64,000 bases of DNA from Isoetes taiwanensis (GCA_021234155.1 JAJEKV010000093.1:930001-994000), one strand, 5' to 3'. Counted from the first letter of the stretch, positions 12,300 through 23,990 are shown. Translations and numbers: made by a program. Notes: generated by a model not told the origin, from the sequence alone.

Positions 12300-13353
12300 G
12301 CACTTTCCACATCGGGAAGGCGAAAGTACAAGTAAGAGAGTTTTTCACCCTTATTTTATTTTATATAACACTACTATATTATGATAAATACAAAAATCCC
12401 TCTCTTCAAAAAAAAAAAGGGGGGAGAGAGAGAGAGGTTAAATTGTAATGGTCCTGGTTACATTAAAATTTAGTTTAACTCCCCATTTATATATACCTTG
12501 GTTATGTTAAAGTTTAACCACCTCCTTAATTATGCCTAAAATTTCCATTTGTATTTATCCCTTGCCCCCTCCACATTTAGATTCCGTAAAAAAAAATGGA
12601 CGAGGTCATGTTATATAAGTAGATGAGGTCAGCACAACGTGGCAATTACCTTTTTTCGTTTTTTTAGCAGGCTTGCTTAAAGGAGGTGCACCATTTTATG
12701 CAATTCTATGGTATCCAACAGGAGCCATTAGATCTATTAATTTTGAATTTGATGGTTCTAAAACATTGATAATCCGTTGGAAATTACATTGCCCTTCTTC
12801 CACTATGGTTTTGTGCCCGATCATTCTTTCCTTCTTTGGTTTTCTTGCCTCTCCGATTTGTCTACATGTAGTTTTGGGCTATATTCCTCCAAATTCAAAT
12901 TGTACCCCTGGAGGAGAGCAAGATTGCCAAGCGGATTTGTCCCTTTGGCAAGTAGTTGTGGCTTGCCAGACCTTATAGAGCTCTCTCTTCCTTTTTTTTT
13001 TACAGAGGGACTTTTTTTGTATTATATAGAATAAAAAGTACAAAGTACGATGTTTCAATCTTCATGGAGGATTACTAATGATAACCATGACATCTTCATC
13101 TTCCATGAACATAAACTTATTTTGCAAAGAAGACGGATGTGTAGCCAATCGAAGTAAACTACTTTTTAGTAAACTACTTTTCCTCCAATCGAAGTAAACT
13201 ACTTTTTTTTTTTGCTCATTTGCTAATCTAGCAGCTCCTTTGTTCCCTGATCATTCAGGGCTTTTTCATGTGCTCATCGTTCTTATCTGATTGTTGAGAG
13301 ATCAAAAGTTGTAATGTCTCCTATTTAAATTAAAAAATTCTCCCTTAACCTCC
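12300..13353. other. Gene-free, homopolymer-rich stretch
   Basis: No coding signal. A 19-bp word, GAAGTAAACTACTTTTTAG, with partial repeats occurs around 13,151-13,205, and several A or T runs are present. Confidence 0.4.
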
Positions 13354-13377
13354 AAAAAAAAAAAAAAAAAAAAAAAA
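13354..13377. repeat. Poly(A) run of about 24
   Basis: A pure A run preceded by AACCTCC. It may be the tail of an old retroposed copy, but the sequence upstream is not recognisable. Confidence 0.9.
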
Positions 13378-13860
13378 CCTAGACAACACTAGCCTTGACA
13401 TAAGCCATACTAACCACATCTACATACCTCATTCAATCCCTTGGTACTATTATCACCCCAATCTAAGCCGAGCTAGCCTAGACTGGCATATATGTTCCCC
13501 TGGATTCCCTAATTTATCATTTAATAATTGCGTAATGCATGCTTTAAATATGATATCCTTTTTACAAATATACAAACTATTATCTGCTTACTATGAGCCA
13601 CTAAATATCCATCTTGTACTTTTAATCCTTTTAAAAGCATCTACTACCTATATCAATTAGTAATTCTAGAAGGAGCTCGCATGAAAACGACAAAAACCTC
13701 CCGATAGGCTTCTCATTCATCTCAGCAGATTTTCTACAATGGTGGATAGTGGGTAGCCGCACACATGCGAACTACCCACGAAGAAAAATAAAGGGAACAT
13801 CCAATTATACAACTTGGACCCCATGAAATACAATGCTAATAGATGTTTGTTTGTGTACCT

Positions 13861-13940
13861 GCCGAAAGCTTATCACCGCGATTAAAAAACCCCGCCCTTT
13901 CGGGTTTTCGAGGAAAAACCCTAGTGATAAGCCTTCGGCA
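13861..13940. repeat. Imperfect hairpin, copy 1 (related to 63.6 kb)
   Basis: CCGAAAGCTTATCACCGC is nearly the reverse complement of AGTGATAAGCCTTCGGC about 50 bp downstream. Between the arms lies GATTAAAAAACCCCGCCC, then CGGGTTTTCGAGGAAAAAC. The inner part recurs in diverged form at 63,617-63,660, so this is a dispersed hairpin unit. Confidence 0.6.
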
Positions 13941-14055
13941 AGTGGCTTGGACAAATGTAAGGCTGAGAATTCGCTCCCAAAAAATCCCACGAATGGAGAA
14001 GTCGAAGCCGCTGCCGCTTGCCAACACACCAACACGAGAACAAATGTGACAAAAC

Positions 14056-14155
14056 AAACCTCCCAAAGTGGAGGGGCTGATCACGCGTGCCACGCGACAA
14101 CAAAATAAAAACCTCTTCAAATAGAGGGGCTGGTCACGCGTGCCAGGCGACAAAT
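14056..14155. repeat. Two-unit tandem repeat with hairpin caps
   Basis: Each unit starts with a short hairpin (CCTCCCAAAGTGGAGG, then CCTCTTCAAATAGAGG) and continues GGGGCTGATCACGCGTGCCA or a one-base variant, then CGACAA. No protein or known RNA motif is recognised. Confidence 0.65.
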
Positions 14156-14159
14156 ACAT

Positions 14160-15238
14160 TAAACAATTAAGGGGGGGAGGGTGGGTTTCAAAGAAAAGAG
14201 AATAGGGTACTGGAAAGAGAGAAGAGGAAGCGCCGATGAGACGTCGATGAAGAACCCCGCCTAATATAGCGATCACCCAGAGAAGGCATGCATGCATACA
14301 AGACATGCATGCTCGCTCCTTCTAGAATGTCGATCGAAGGGCTCGGATCGATGGCAATACCTTCGATTTCATTTATGTATCCTTGTGAGTCAATCAGCAT
14401 TTGTTTCAAAATTAAGATTCCATTTTTTATTTAGCTCATACTTTTCCCATGCTCTAAGCACATACATTTTATCTCAACCAACAACTTCGGATGTTCTTAC
14501 TCTTAATCAAGTTAAGCCTTTTTGCCTTCTTGTACGACTTAGACCTTTTATTTACAAGAACAAGTATTTCTAGATACTGCAGATGAGATTGTTCTTCAGT
14601 GGGCGCAAAATAAAATTGTTATGGCTTACAATTGTTCTTCTCTTGATCAAGAGAAGAAAGTACTGATCTGGCATACTTGCCTTCAGATTCATTCTTTTGC
14701 ATAGGCAGGTGGTTGTGCTCAGTTGGATCGGTTTGTCCACTGGGGTTATAATCCTGTCTTTGCATTTTATGTTGCTCTGATTTTTAGTTGGTGAATAAAG
14801 CTTGTCGTCCTTAAAAAAAAAACTAGCAAAAAGGCACGCCAGAGGCTGTGGACGAGCAAGACCAAGTTAAAAACCATCACAAGGGCCAAACAAAATGCAT
14901 TTTAAAATTTCACATCTTGCTTGTGCAATGAAAGGTCTTTCTATTGTAAACATGAATTCTAGATGGTACCATTACTTTATTTATTTTGATGGGCAAGAGC
15001 ATAGGTTGTTGTAGGCATTTGTAATGGTTATTGTGTTACAAAGAAGAACGAGGGTAAGCAACGAATAATTTCAGTGGACCACTAGTAAACGTGTGTGTGC
15101 TTGCTATTGGAGCACAAAAATTTTGATATTGATGAAGCTGCTTGCTGTTGCTTCAACTAATTTGAGGAGGCATCTTGAATATAAGCGGCAAGAAAGATTT
15201 ATGGGATGACACACGTCATTCACCGTATAATGTATAAT
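14160..15238. other. No gene recognised
   Basis: Short frames on both strands lack family signatures. An A run at about 14,813-14,822 could be a retroposed tail. Confidence 0.4.
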
Positions 15239-15346
15239 GTTCTACTCCAGGGCACCCTAACATTGTCCAAATGTTATAATAATATTTGATACAGTTCTAC
15301 TGGGCACCCTAACATTGTCCAAATATTATAATAATATTTAATAATA
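15239..15346. repeat. Tandem duplication, units of 55 and 53 bp
   Basis: Two adjacent units begin GTTCTACT, contain GGGCACCCTAACATTGTCC and end in an ATTATAATAATATTTRAT-like stretch. A third GTTCTACT marks the end at 15,347. Confidence 0.85.
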
Positions 15347-16500
15347 GTTCTACTTTGGATTTGATGGTGTTTGTTTGGGATGAGGCCATGCAATAGTTTA
15401 TATCACAACACGTGTGACATTGAGTGAGTTAATATGTGAATGGAAATAAACTAATAGCAATTAGACATCCAATTGCATGGAATTGGCTTCATGAGCTAGT
15501 TGTTCAACATGCCACGATATTGAAAAAGGCGACCATCAATCCTTGCATAGCCATAAAAGGAACATTTCAATCTCTATGTCAGTCACAAAACAGCCTTTTC
15601 AGTCCTTTTTTAATTAAGTACTTTGCACAATATAGTTGGCAATATTTTAAGGTGGGAAAAGGGCAGATGAGACCAAATTTATAGGCAGCTACTATAATTT
15701 CTAGCACTTCAGTGGTGGCATGCAAGCTATAGAAAAGTACATGGTGCTTGCTAAGGAGGCAAGGCAAGTTTTAGATGAGCTCCTAGTCCATGATGTTGTC
15801 TTGGATCACATGATGTAGATCAAGTATATGCATGATGAAGCATTGAAATACTTTGATGAGGTGCAAAAGGATCACATAAAGAGAGAACAGCAGGCAAACA
15901 TAACAACACAATGGGTTGGATGCTTAAGAGATGCCTATGAATGATGTAGCCTATGTAGCTGGTGAGACTCGCACAAAACAACGTAGAGGATGAAAGCAAT
16001 GGCTTTTCTGTTGCGTATTCCAACATGAAACCCATTTCAAAAAGATGTAGAAAACCAAAGCACCAAACGACCACTTCATAGTTTTCTTGTATCAAGTGCA
16101 GATGATAGGGATGTTCAATCTGCAATTAAAGTAGTGCTCCACTGTTACCATTACATATTCAGCAGCACCTTAAAGCTGTTATTCTAATCATTTGCACTAC
16201 ATTGATAAGTTTGTTTGCACTGCACCGCTTATGACTTGCATCTCTGTTCTTACCATTTAAAACTAAGCCCTACAGTAGCAAAGAACATGGAATAAAACTT
16301 GCAAACTAGAACTTGCAGCAGCAAAGAACATGGAATAAAAGTTGCAAATAACAACTTACCAAGTAATGGAGATATGAAGCAGCCTGTAAAAAAAAGATAA
16401 CATTTAAATATAGGTTTAAATTATACCTGAGAAAAAAGGGACTTGCCTAGCAGAAAGTTAATGCAGACCACCTGCTGCAGGCCCATCCTATTCAGGAAGA
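15347..16500. other. No gene recognised
   Basis: The only sizeable frames (15,436-15,684 plus strand and 15,820-16,125 minus strand) show no recognisable domain. Confidence 0.4.
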
Positions 16501-16542
16501 GACCAAAATAACACCTTCTAATACTAAAAATGCACTGGCAAG

Positions 16543-17045
16543 ACATGCAAGTTATAATGCTTCAAATTTGGGCTTTAAAAAAGTAAGCTCCTCAACAGCA
16601 ACAGAACATGCAAATTATAATGCTTCAGCTTTGAGCATTACCGAAGTAGACTCTTCAACAACAGATGCAAATGTGGGTGAGCTCAACACGTTTCTTTCTA
16701 ACATGGATCTCTCCTTTGCAAATGTTTGGGCCTAGAGAGCGTCTCTGCCTTGAAAGCATTTTTAAATCCCATCCCAAGGCATGTGTAGTCATCTTGTCTA
16801 GGGCACTTGATACAAATGAAGGGCAAAAGCTTCTGAAGCCATTCTTAAAACTTGGATTTCAAGTAATTGCAGCATCACCTGATGTGCCATTTCTCTTAAA
16901 TGTGGCTGAAAGAGCTTAAGAAAGGAAAGGTTGATCCTGGTGAAATATCTTTTAGCCAAAACCTGTCAAACATTCTTCGTCTTGCTGCTCTTTACAAGTA
17001 CGGGGGAATTTACTTGGACAGTATTAAAAAACAGTGGTGTTCTGC
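16543..17045 (+). pseudogene. Alpha-1,4-glycosyltransferase (At4g19900-like) fragment
   Basis: The translation runs through LTWISPLQMFGPRERLCLES, HPKACVVILSRALD, KLLKPFLKLGFQVIA, then after a frameshift near 16,900 GEISFSQNLSNILRLAALYK and YGGIYLDS. In plant At4g19900-like Golgi glycosyltransferases (Gly_transf_sug/Gb3 synthase type) 'YKYGGIYLDTD' carries the metal-binding DXD. Here the second Asp is gone and the sequence departs into unrelated residues. Upstream, 16,543-16,670 encodes two 21-residue repeats (HASYNASNLG and HANYNASALS) that look like a low-complexity stem, in a different frame. Frameshifts, lost DXD and missing C-terminal domain make this a dead fragment. Confidence 0.75.
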
Positions 17046-17199
17046 ATATGTGGGTTGCCACATTTCATCCCATAGAAGAATTATTTTCAATATGTTGCCC
17101 AGACATGTAGCACACAGTTTCCAGGAAAAGCCTGCAACTCACCAGACCAAGTATGATGCTGCTCGCTTTAATAGCACTGCATTACCCTAGCTGCTCTAA

Positions 17200-17608
17200 T
17201 AAAGCTGACAAATGTGAAAGATATAAATACATGTTAAAACTGGGATTAACCTCCATCAAAACAATTCTGAGAAAAGAACAAAGCCCCAAGACTTGCAAGA
17301 GCTCCTATAAATAAACCAAGTATCTTTTGTATAAATGCAAATGGGTGGAAGACATCAAGCTTGCCAATGGATTTGAACCATATATGCAGTGTGGAGGACG
17401 ATCTAGAGAATGCCAAATATCATTTTAATAGTCCAGAATTTCTAATATATATGACCATAATCCCAATTGTCATCAACTTACTTATTATAGATATAAAATA
17501 GGACGCTTCAATTGCTTCTACGTCTTTGCCAAAGATGTCACATGAAATGCACTTTCTAGCTTTGTGCAAGCAATCTCTTAATCTAACTACTAAATGAACT
17601 GAACATAC
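17200..17608. other. No gene recognised
   Basis: AT-rich, no coding signal on either strand. Confidence 0.4.
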
Positions 17609-17775
17609 CTTGCTTTTGACTGCAAAATTGAGTGCATCTGAAGGTCTCGCATCACACTCAATAATTTTTCAGATCACAACTGGATTCATAGATTCAGAAC
17701 CCTGATGTTCATAAACAGGCACAGGAGCTCTTTCCATCTGTTCAGTGATCCATTTCAACAGAACGGCCTCAAGGT
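17609..17775 (-). pseudogene. Possible DUF151/bifunctional-nuclease-like exon
   Basis: On the minus strand the frame reads LLKWITEQMERAPVPVYEHQ, reaches a TGA after NPVVI, and continues KIIECDARPSDALNFAVKSK before a splice-donor-like GTATGT. The 'DARPSDALxxAxxxK' string is the signature of the DUF151 domain of plant bifunctional nucleases. The in-frame stop and lack of neighbouring domain sequence suggest a remnant. Only about 15 residues carry the match. Confidence 0.35.
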
Positions 17776-18106
17776 TCTATAAGGGTCGTCTGTCGGAAGA
17801 GATGTAATGGAAAAGATATAATGGAAGAAATAAAAGATTGACACATCTGGCAAAGTGCTAGATGAAATTCCTGAAGCATATAGCCCTGGTTGAAGCAAAA
17901 AAGCAAGCATGGTGACATCGGGCATGCATTACAAACCACAAAATGCTTAAAGAAAAATCCTTAGAGAAAAAACATGGCTATGCACAGAAGGAGAGAAAAA
18001 ACTCCAAGCCGGTGTCGCTGAGAGAAGGCAATTCTGGCAAGGCGCGTAGGTAAACATTGGGAAGAGTAGGTAAACAAATGAATGCTCCAGATTAAGATTA
18101 TTTCCT

Positions 18107-18661
18107 TACCTTCAGGCACTCGAGTTCTATTCATGCATACAGTTGTAGCTTGTTCCATCATTGCCTCATAATTTTCAGAGTTTGCTTGAAATACGGCTCC
18201 ATAAATGGAGACAGACAGAGACAAAACCATTTTGGCTAGAGTTTCCACTTCTTGGCTTCATAGCCATGCACTGATCCAAAACTCGTAGACGTGCTCAAAG
18301 CCTGCCACCAATTCAGCCGATTCAAGCAAAAATGCCGAGATAGGGGCCACGCCAAAGGTCTACAGCACATCTCAAGGCTTCATTATCAATAGCAAATGGA
18401 GTCACAATAAAAAATCAAGCAAATCCGCTTTGAGCTTTTCAGATAAACTAGTGCTGAAAGAAAAGCTCGATTGAGGACCAGAGAGACATGCCCCGTGGTA
18501 TCTATAAATAAGCAGCCCTTTCTATTTGCATTGAGGTATTGAAAGTTACTGGCCTTGTAGAAATCGAAAACTGACATGGTTTCGATTTTGAGAAACATCG
18601 GATGTGCAGAAAGGTCGATGGAAGAAACCCTTCCATAATCGATGGAAAGAAGCAATTTCAC
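18107..18661 (-). other. Possible minus-strand exons of an unidentified gene
   Basis: A frame ending near 18,110 reads METLAKMVLSLSVSIYGAVF and ends RTRVPEG at a good donor (GAAG|GTAAGG). An upstream frame (18,386-18,661) starts MKLLLSIDYGRVSSIDLSAH. Both could belong to the same decayed gene as the DUF151-like exon at 17.6 kb, but I cannot identify them or prove splicing. Confidence 0.25.
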
Positions 18662-18664
18662 GAA

Positions 18665-20155
18665 GCCAAATAAAACTAAAAGGAAGCATACTTTCGGAAA
18701 TCTTTTCGCATCTCCGTCTCAAATTTTAGGCATTTCTAATTTCCCTAGCCGTGGATTTAAGAAAATGCATATCCAATGGGTTAGACACATGCCACTTAAG
18801 ATTTTGATGATGTGGAAGTGCCACGTGGATAGCCTAGAATTGCAAGGAGGGTTGCACGCTTGGTTAGGCTGGCGTGCTAAAAAAAAAAAAATATTGCATG
18901 CTTACTGTTCCAGCATTTATAGAAAGGTTACAAGGTCTTCCTAACCTTGCATTCATCAATATGAATATCAGGATATTGGATCATTTATGCTAAGCCTTTA
19001 CCTATTCGTATTCATGCAAAAAATGGAATTTTACATTCTGAAACTAGCACTTGCATTATATGCATTGCTATTACACTATGATCCGTTTCAGAATACATCC
19101 TTTTAGACTTTTCATGTCCCAGAAACATTACTTATGTGCCGATTATTCTGAGTTCTTACTGCTTTCAAAACATAGATGATGTCAACTTGTCCATTACGTT
19201 TTCCTGCTTAAAAACTTAACCTACTTGTACATCCCTAATAGGTCTTAGAAAATAGCAATGTACCTTTAAGATACTATTTTAAAATCTGTTTCATGCTAGT
19301 AAACTCATTTAAACTTCAAGATCCACTGCTGCTATGCAAACCATGCTTCTTCCAGACATTACTCTCGATCTTTAGACATAAAAAGTACAAACGGAGAAGA
19401 AACATCATAGATGTTCAGGCATTCATTGGAGCCAGGCATTTAGATACCTTTGATCTTGTGGAGACTTTCCAGCACTAAAACTAGCCTAGTCAGGATTTCA
19501 GCTACATAGAGGAAAAGATAGCGAGCTAGAGGGCAACCCTGTCTGACCCTCGTTGGAGTTGGAAAAAATATGTGGGAGCACCATTTATGATGAGAGCAGA
19601 TTAAGCACTTTTGTTCAAGCCGATAATTTTGGAAATTAATTCAGGGTGGGTGCCAAGGTGATGGAGGACTCTATGCATGAAATTCCATCTGATGGTGTCA
19701 AAGGCTACATAGCGGCCTCAGAAGCTAACTGGAATAAACTCTCTAAATAAAACTGCCTTCTGCTCAAGCTAGACTTCATGGATTTGAGAGTGTCAAGAAT
19801 CTCTTTTTCATCAGGGCAAAGAAGACAATCCTAGGGCATGGCCTCCTCGGGTATTTGGATTTGAGCAAAGATCTCATCTTGGAGTTTCTTCTCAGCCTCT
19901 GTTAGAGGGGAAACCAAAACCCTCTTTTTTAACAAAAACCCTAATAGCATTAGGTGTGAACGTAGTCAAAAAATAAAAAAAATTAATTTAACTGAAATAA
20001 CCTCTTGGTGTGAACCTGCCCTAACATCTATAAAAACAATTCTCTCTCCTCATGTGAAACCATCCCAGCACGTCATATTTCTACTATTTTTTATACTATA
20101 TAATACAACACCCTAACCATTCCCTAACCATTGACAACCTTATCTTATCCTAATG
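18665..20155. other. No gene recognised
   Basis: No domain, tandem repeat or palindrome was found. A 13-base A run lies near 18,880. Confidence 0.4.
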
Positions 20156-20345
20156 CCTTTTTTGGGTTGCCCCTAGGGGGGCAAACCCTCGGTTATGTGG
20201 GTTTCTTGCATATTCTAAGCATATGCCAGAATATACCTAAGATATACCTGTGACTGCAAAAAACCTTTTGTTCCCTGTAAATGGACGGTCACTTCCGTTG
20301 TGGGTCGCGGACGTTTGAACCGGATAACTGGCTAAGACAAACAGA
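20156..20345 (-). repeat. SINE-like palindrome-ended repeat, copy 2
   Basis: Same word order as at 6,266: GGGTTGCCCCTAGGGGGGCA, TATGTGGGTTTCTTGCATAT, AAGCATATGCCAGAATAT, then TTTGAACCGGATAACTGG near the far end. The minus strand ends in CAACCCAAAAAAG. Confidence 0.8.
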
Positions 20346-20600
20346 GCATAGGGCTATGGCCTGGTCGCGATTTGTAATGCTTCTGCTCTTGCAGGGAGCG
20401 ATAAATTTGCTTATGGCTATATAGAAAAAGAGTTCCTAATTAGAAACGGTGAGCATCAATGCGGGTTCTCGTTTTTTCCAGGTTGTTTCTTAATATAGTA
20501 GCGTGTATAGCTAGCCTTGCCTTAGGTTTACGTCTTTCCGGTGAATCCATGCTTATATCTAAGCAGCCTCAAGCTTTTCTGGGTGTTCTATCATCAAGTA

Positions 20601-20873
20601 TTGAGACATATAGCAGGGGAAATACTCCTTCGTTAAGCTATCTACGGTTCGTAGATTCAGAAGAAGAGGTCAGTAAAATCCAAAGACCGACCATGTCCAT
20701 GTTGGTAGGCATGATATTTTGGTCGAGACCATGGATCTGGATTGAGACATATAGCGGGGAAATACTCCTTCGTTAAGCTATCTACTGGTTCGAGATTCAG
20801 CCAGAAGAGGTCAGTAAAATCCAAAGACCCACCATGTCCATGTTGGTAGGCATGATATTTTGGTCGACCATGG
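20601..20873. repeat. Tandem duplication of about 140 bp
   Basis: Two adjacent units start ATTGAGACATATAGC, continue through ATACTCCTTCGTTAAGCTAT and CCATGTCCATGTTGGTAGGC, and end ATGATATTTTGGTCGA. The minus strand is open across both units (RPKYHAYQHGHG), but I do not recognise the protein. Confidence 0.88.
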
Positions 20874-20879
20874 CCACAT

Positions 20880-22645
20880 CCGCATCCATTGGAGCTCATG
20901 AAGGCATATACCCTTATAAACAAGGTGCAACGGGCCCAAATAAAAATCTATGAGGTTGACAAGCTTGAAATACAATTGCCATAACTCCAACGTTTCCTCA
21001 TGCTCTTGAGATCTTGCATTTGGATGTATTGATCCATACGTTGTCTCCGTGCCATCCCCATTGGTCCGGATTGTAGTTGAATTGCGGGGCCCCTACGATG
21101 AGATTGCGGGGGCTCCTTGCGGTTCTCGTGCGGCATATTTCATGTTGGTCTGAATGTATCTCCGGGCATGCACTAACTTATGGACGACAACAGCTCGAAG
21201 CATGCTTAAGAGTTGAAGGGCTTAGGTATGTATTTGGCTCTTTTTGCTTGGTTTATTATGTCAGGAAACGAAGGTGGCAACATAAGCCACTTGAGACGAA
21301 TCCAAACAAAAGAGGTACTGAACTATTGTATTCAAGTTGTTGCTTGATGAAGTTAATTTGAGCAAAAAGAGACTTAAGATGTCTGTTTATCTATTTTCAT
21401 TTCAAAGGATACGTCTGTTTATGCATCTCCATAGGTCTATCGAAATTTTCAGGTCATTCAAGTGCAAATTGTTCAGTCAGATATGTTAATAACATTGAAA
21501 TGTTTGACTGAAGCAGGTCTAATAAAATATGAATTGGCCTTCCTCGAGAACTGAATTCTAATTTTTTAGTGATGGTGGGTGTTGGTACACATGAGCAGTC
21601 AGACAATGCTTGAATGTACAGAGCTTTAAAAAGCAAAAAATGGCTGCAAAGCAAGCTAGTAACTATCAGTTTTGACTTAAACCATAATGGGCATTGGGTT
21701 TTTTGTGAGAAAAACATTAAGGTGAAAAGTGCTCCATCTTTTTTCCGTCTCTCTGATGGAAGCTAGACAGTTCATCTTCATTTGTATTCTGGCGCAGAGG
21801 CATGATCTTTTAACTGATTATTAGGGTTGGTTTAGATGGCTCTGAAATTTTGAAAAAGGTCAAGGCAAATCTACGGTTATGTAGTTCTTGCAGATCTGAT
21901 TCTGAAGGCCTGAGTTTTGCCTTTAATGCATTTGGATCTTGAACAATTCATGTTCAGAAGCCGTATAGTTATTTCATGAAATGTGCTTTGAAGTTATCAT
22001 GCCAAATGAAGTTACACATGTTTTACATTCTCTCCATGTGCTGCCATGCCTTTTCTGCAACAAGAGCATGCAGACATCATGGTTAAAGGATCGAGTGATG
22101 ATATAAATGTTGCAAATGCCATGATTAATATGTTATAGCAAGTGTGAAGAGTTAAACAGGCAATGTGCATATTTCATATGAGTACTACAGGATTAGAGCA
22201 TATTCTGACCATGGTCGTATTTCTGATCTGATATTATTCCACCCGAATGAACCTGCAAGTTTTCAAGCCTGACAGTTATTTTGATAAATATTTCGTCTGT
22301 TTGCTACCATGCAGGTTTAGCGGATGAAGGTTTATCTTACTTCACACGCTCACGGGCAAAGACCAACGATAGATAATACAATTGTAAATTAAACGGACCA
22401 TTGTAGTGGTCAATCTGAAGATTCTCTTATTTAAAACTTGCCGAAGCTTCTTGAGGTGTGAGTTAGGCAGTTTTCAAGAAAGTTAGTTATTTAAATTTGA
22501 GAATTATAAACATACAAAACTGATTAAATATTTCGGACAAAGGTAAAGGTAAAAAGTTTATATAGGAGACTTTTTATAAGGAATAAACAAAGAGTGAGAA
22601 TGTGGGGTAGTTAACATGTGGATATGAAGACACCTTTTCTTCTTC
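20880..22645. other. Mostly gene-free; one ambiguous exon-like patch
   Basis: At about 21,064-21,195 one frame reads ELRGPYDEIAGAPCGSRAAY before a stop and has the look of a real exon, but I cannot name it. The rest is AT-rich with no coding signal. Confidence 0.3.
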
Positions 22646-22830
22646 TTTTTTGGGTTGCCCCTAGGGGGGCAAACCCTCGTTCATGTGGGTGTTCGGCATA
22701 TTCTGAGCATATGCTAGAATATGCCTAGATTATGCTGAAAACTGCTTCAAACTCGCGGTCTCCTGTAAATTGGCGGTCGCCAGTGTTGCTGGACGGCTGC
22801 TGTGCAAACCGGCTAATCGGCCAAAATCGA
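22646..22830 (-). repeat. SINE-like palindrome-ended repeat, copy 3
   Basis: Begins TTTTTTGGGTTGCCCCTAGG and carries the ATGTGGGTGTTCGGCATAT and GAGCATATGCTAGAATATGC blocks, ending near CAAACCGGCTAATCGGCC. Together with copy 4 it brackets the PPR remnant. Confidence 0.8.
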
Positions 22831-22984
22831 TGCATTCTCGATCAAATGATTAAATGGTTACTTTGAGCTTGTTGTAAAGGTTTGTCTTCTCTTTTTCTTG
22901 GATTTACTCTTGGTTTACATCTGCCAGTTAGTCGGTTAAAACAACAGAATCATAATTCGCCCGCATCTTATGAGATGTTTTCCC

Positions 22985-23618
22985 ATTCATGAACAGATGG
23001 CTAAAGATGGTCAGATTCCCACAATTGATGTTTATAGCACTATTATAGGTGGACTTTGCAAGAATGGTAACATAAATGATGCTCATTATCTGCTTCAGCA
23101 AATGTGTGATACAGGACATGTGTGATACAGGACATGTTCCAGACGTTAAACTTTACAATGCACTTATTGGGGTATTTTGCAAGATTGGCAAGTTTGGTGA
23201 AGTACAAAAATTACTGAAGAAAATGACTGAACATGGTTGTGCTCCGAATGTGTTGAGTTATGGTCCACTGATAGATGGATTTTGCAGGGCAGGCAAGTTT
23301 GACCAAGCAAAAGAGGTGGTGCAGGAAATGACTAACGAAGGTCATGCATCTGATGTTATCACTATCATTGATGGTCTTTGCAAAAAAAAGTGTTTTAAGG
23401 AAGCAAAGTAATTACATGACTTGTTGAATGATTTGGGCCATGCTTCAAATGCTGGAACCTATAATGTCCTTATTGGTGCGCTTTGTGAGGAGGATGGTCT
23501 GGTAGAAGAGGCATACAATCTCCTCCAGGAAATGAAGGATGCAGGCCATGCTCCAAATGCAGTAACTTACGATATGGTCATCAATGTATTTTGCAAGAAG
23601 AACAATGTGGAGGATTAA
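22985..23618 (+). pseudogene. PPR protein fragment, about five P-type repeats
   Basis: Repeats of about 35 residues are clear: VYSTIIGGLCKNGNINDAH, KLYNALIGVFCKIGKFGEVQ, SYGPLIDGFCRAGKFDQAKE, a shortened TIIDGLCKKKCFKEAK, TYNVLIGALCEEDGLVEEAY and TYDMVINVFCKKNNVED. P-type PPR proteins are normally organelle-targeted and bind RNA one base per repeat. The reading frame is broken by a 16-bp tandem duplication (TGTGATACAGGACATG at 23,105 and 23,121). There is a stop after FKEAK near 23,410, and one repeat is internally deleted. No start, transit peptide or C-terminus is visible. Confidence 0.9.
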
Positions 23619-23895
23619 CTATAACTTGTGGAGTTGTGTCGCAGGAATCCGGGACCCCTTATCACCAAAATTCAACATGTAAGAATATGCTTTTCATTTT
23701 GTGACATGCACATCAATGTAATGCATGTAGACTATCACGTGATTTGATGTTAGAATTCTAATGATACATGTGATTAACAGGGGATCAACATAAGCTAGAA
23801 TACTAAAACATTAATAGCCTGACAAGTCTTGGTAATGCATAGGTTTGCAGTGTGTGCCTCAATGTCATGTTTGTTTTAAATGATTTCTTACGAAA

Positions 23896-23990
23896 ATTTT
23901 TGGGTTGCCCCTAGGGGGCCAAACCCTTGCTCATGTGGGTTTTCAGCATATCCTAAGCATATGCTGGATATTCTGATAATGCTGTGGTCC
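23896..23990 (-). repeat. SINE-like palindrome-ended repeat, copy 4 (truncated)
   Basis: Contains TTGGGTTGCCCCTAGGGGGC, CATGTGGGTTTTCAGCATAT and AAGCATATGCTGG, then loses similarity about 100 bp in. Truncation is at the end opposite the palindrome, as for an incomplete reverse transcript of a minus-strand element. Confidence 0.75.

Noticed and set aside
14056-14155. Ribozyme or structured RNA in the GGGGCTGATCACGCG repeats
   Set aside because: Only simple short hairpins are visible; no known ribozyme core.
21064-21200. Exon encoding GPYDEIAGAPCGSRAAY
   Set aside because: It looks coding, but I could not identify a family or splice neighbours, so it is mentioned only as an ambiguous patch.
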